Shown here piece by piece: positions 38,166 through 38,975 of a stretch of DNA of 38,975 bases. Each line of letters begins with the position of its first letter. Position 1 is the first letter of the stretch. Source of the stretch: a virus; IMG/VR virus record IMGVR_UViG_3300048063_000101, positions 1-38,975 of that record; one strand, given 5' to 3'. The notes beneath the pieces are model-generated. The model was not told the origin of the DNA and made no database searches. It was given only the letters and a program-made list of their open reading frames with translations. A program made the position numbers and the translations under genes.

Positions 38166-38508
38166 AAGAAACGCAGCAATACCTCCAGCATCTCAAAATG
38201 TAATTGACCAATCTCGAATGACTTATGGAGAAAAAGGTCCATTAAAAGAATTAAATAATGAAGTTAAGAATTTAAACTTAGGTCAAGAGACACCTACAGC
38301 TGCTCCAACGCCAGGACAAAACTTAGGTGGTGCTTTACAAAGTAGTGTGTTTGCACCTACTGACCAACCATTACGACCAGTAGAAGATGGACTGGACTTT
38401 GGTCCAGGAGTAGGTTCACAAGGACCAACAGAATCTACAGAAGAATTAATACAGAAATTTTTTGACCTAACAGGTGACCCTTTACTAGCTAATTTATTAA
38501 AAGGGTAA
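38146..38508 (+). CDS. Hypothetical Pro/Gln-rich protein (second copy from contig overlap)
   Basis: Identical to the 120-aa gene at 762-1124, with the same AGGAGG-supported ATG choice. Confidence 0.75.
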   Translation: MATRITKRNAAIPPASQNVIDQSRMTYGEKGPLKELNNEVKNLNLGQETPTAAPTPGQNLGGALQSSVFAPTDQPLRPVEDGLDFGPGVGSQGPTESTEELIQKFFDLTGDPLLANLLKG

Positions 38509-38509
38509 C

Positions 38510-38975
38510 ATGGCATACAGTACCTTTGATGCAGCTTCTTTTGCAGATGATTCTGCTACAGAAAGAGCGATACAAAAATCTGTTGCACCAACACAAGCTA
38601 CACAAGCTATGGCTAACCAAGCTTCAGCTATTGTTAAAAAATATCCAACAATAAGTAAAGGTTCATTAGTAGGTGCAGTCAAGTTAGGTATTAGTGATAA
38701 TGACCCTAGATTAGGACAAATAGTTTTAAAAGAATCTTTAGCTAAAGAACAGAATGGTTTTTCTAAATTACGTGAAGCTATCAGTGTTAAAGAAAAAGCA
38801 AAAGGTGCATCACGTGGTTTATTCCTAGGATTCCAAAACTTATGGGAAGCAGGAGCTGCTAGAGGAGTTAGGTATTTAGAAGGCAGACAACAAGGTATGA
38901 CTCACGATGAAGCTAAAGGTAAATCTAAATCTTCATTACTAGATATGAAAGCACAAGCTGAAGCAGCAGGTAAAG
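38510..38975 (+). CDS. Giant virion protein, N-terminal fragment (cut by window edge)
   Basis: The first ~155 codons of the 1571-aa gene at 1126-5841, truncated by the end of the window. Not a separate gene. Confidence 0.95.
   Translation, partial: MAYSTFDAASFADDSATERAIQKSVAPTQATQAMANQASAIVKKYPTISKGSLVGAVKLGISDNDPRLGQIVLKESLAKEQNGFSKLREAISVKEKAKGASRGLFLGFQNLWEAGAARGVRYLEGRQQGMTHDEAKGKSKSSLLDMKAQAEAAGK

Larger units (their letters stand above)
37385..38975. repeat. Terminal direct repeat, right copy
   Basis: Matches bases 1-1591 with one difference (37441 G against 57 A). One redundant end should be removed to give the 37,384-bp unit genome. Confidence 0.97.

Overview
The window is an AT-rich, tightly packed bacteriophage genome, assembled as slightly more than one full turn of a circular (or circularly permuted or concatemeric) map. 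Bases 1-1591 recur at 37385-38975 with a single difference, so the unit genome is 37,384 bp. Capsid, connector, internal-protein and fibre genes are recognisable. There is no tape-measure, tail-tube or sheath gene, which suggests a short-tailed (podovirus-like) virion. I see no DNA polymerase, primase, helicase, RNA polymerase, sigma factor, integrase, tRNA or CRISPR array. The host is not encoded here. The major capsid protein, the metallophosphoesterase, the 'ENCETSAIGRALAN' protein and the r1t-like holin resemble actinobacteriophage proteins, and several genes look leaderless, so an AT-rich (perhaps aquatic) actinobacterium is my best but unproven guess.

Layout along the circle. 33318-34324: small genes, several Cys- or Lys-rich. 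34324-37963: a large terminase with a zinc finger and helix-turn-helix fused at its N-terminus, then the portal. The late strand continues through the join (coordinate 1) into about 11 kb of large virion proteins (1571, 340, 270, 639, 629 and 275 aa), including a lytic transglycosylase; these are candidate internal/ejection proteins. A convergent early-type gene (12401-12610, minus) and a structured intergenic region separate this block from scaffold, major capsid, connector, a beta-propeller-like tail protein, a repeat-rich tail fibre, and a set of small fibre proteins interleaved with three paralogous chaperone-like proteins (13001-23286). A lysis cassette (23315-25317) and a metallophosphoesterase (25336-26535) end the plus-strand block at two tandem hairpins.

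From 26599 to 32589 every gene is on the minus strand: about 22 short, overlapping, presumably early genes. They include a putative single-strand annealing protein, HTH proteins, a P-loop kinase and many micro-proteins with paired cysteines. A repeated bipartite element, TGTAACC-N15/16-AGTCTAA, precedes seven minus-strand gene groups here and also the isolated minus gene at 12401-12610. It looks like the promoter of a coordinated early regulon and resembles ECF-sigma promoters. The 32625-33317 gap between the early and late arms holds short repeats, palindromes and one zinc-ribbon mini-gene, and is the best candidate for the origin/switch region.

Functional reading: host polymerase transcribes the early arm from the repeated promoter. 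The phage probably uses the host replisome plus its own annealing protein. The late strand then makes terminase, portal, ejection proteins, capsid, tail and a multi-part receptor-binding apparatus, followed by lysis proteins.
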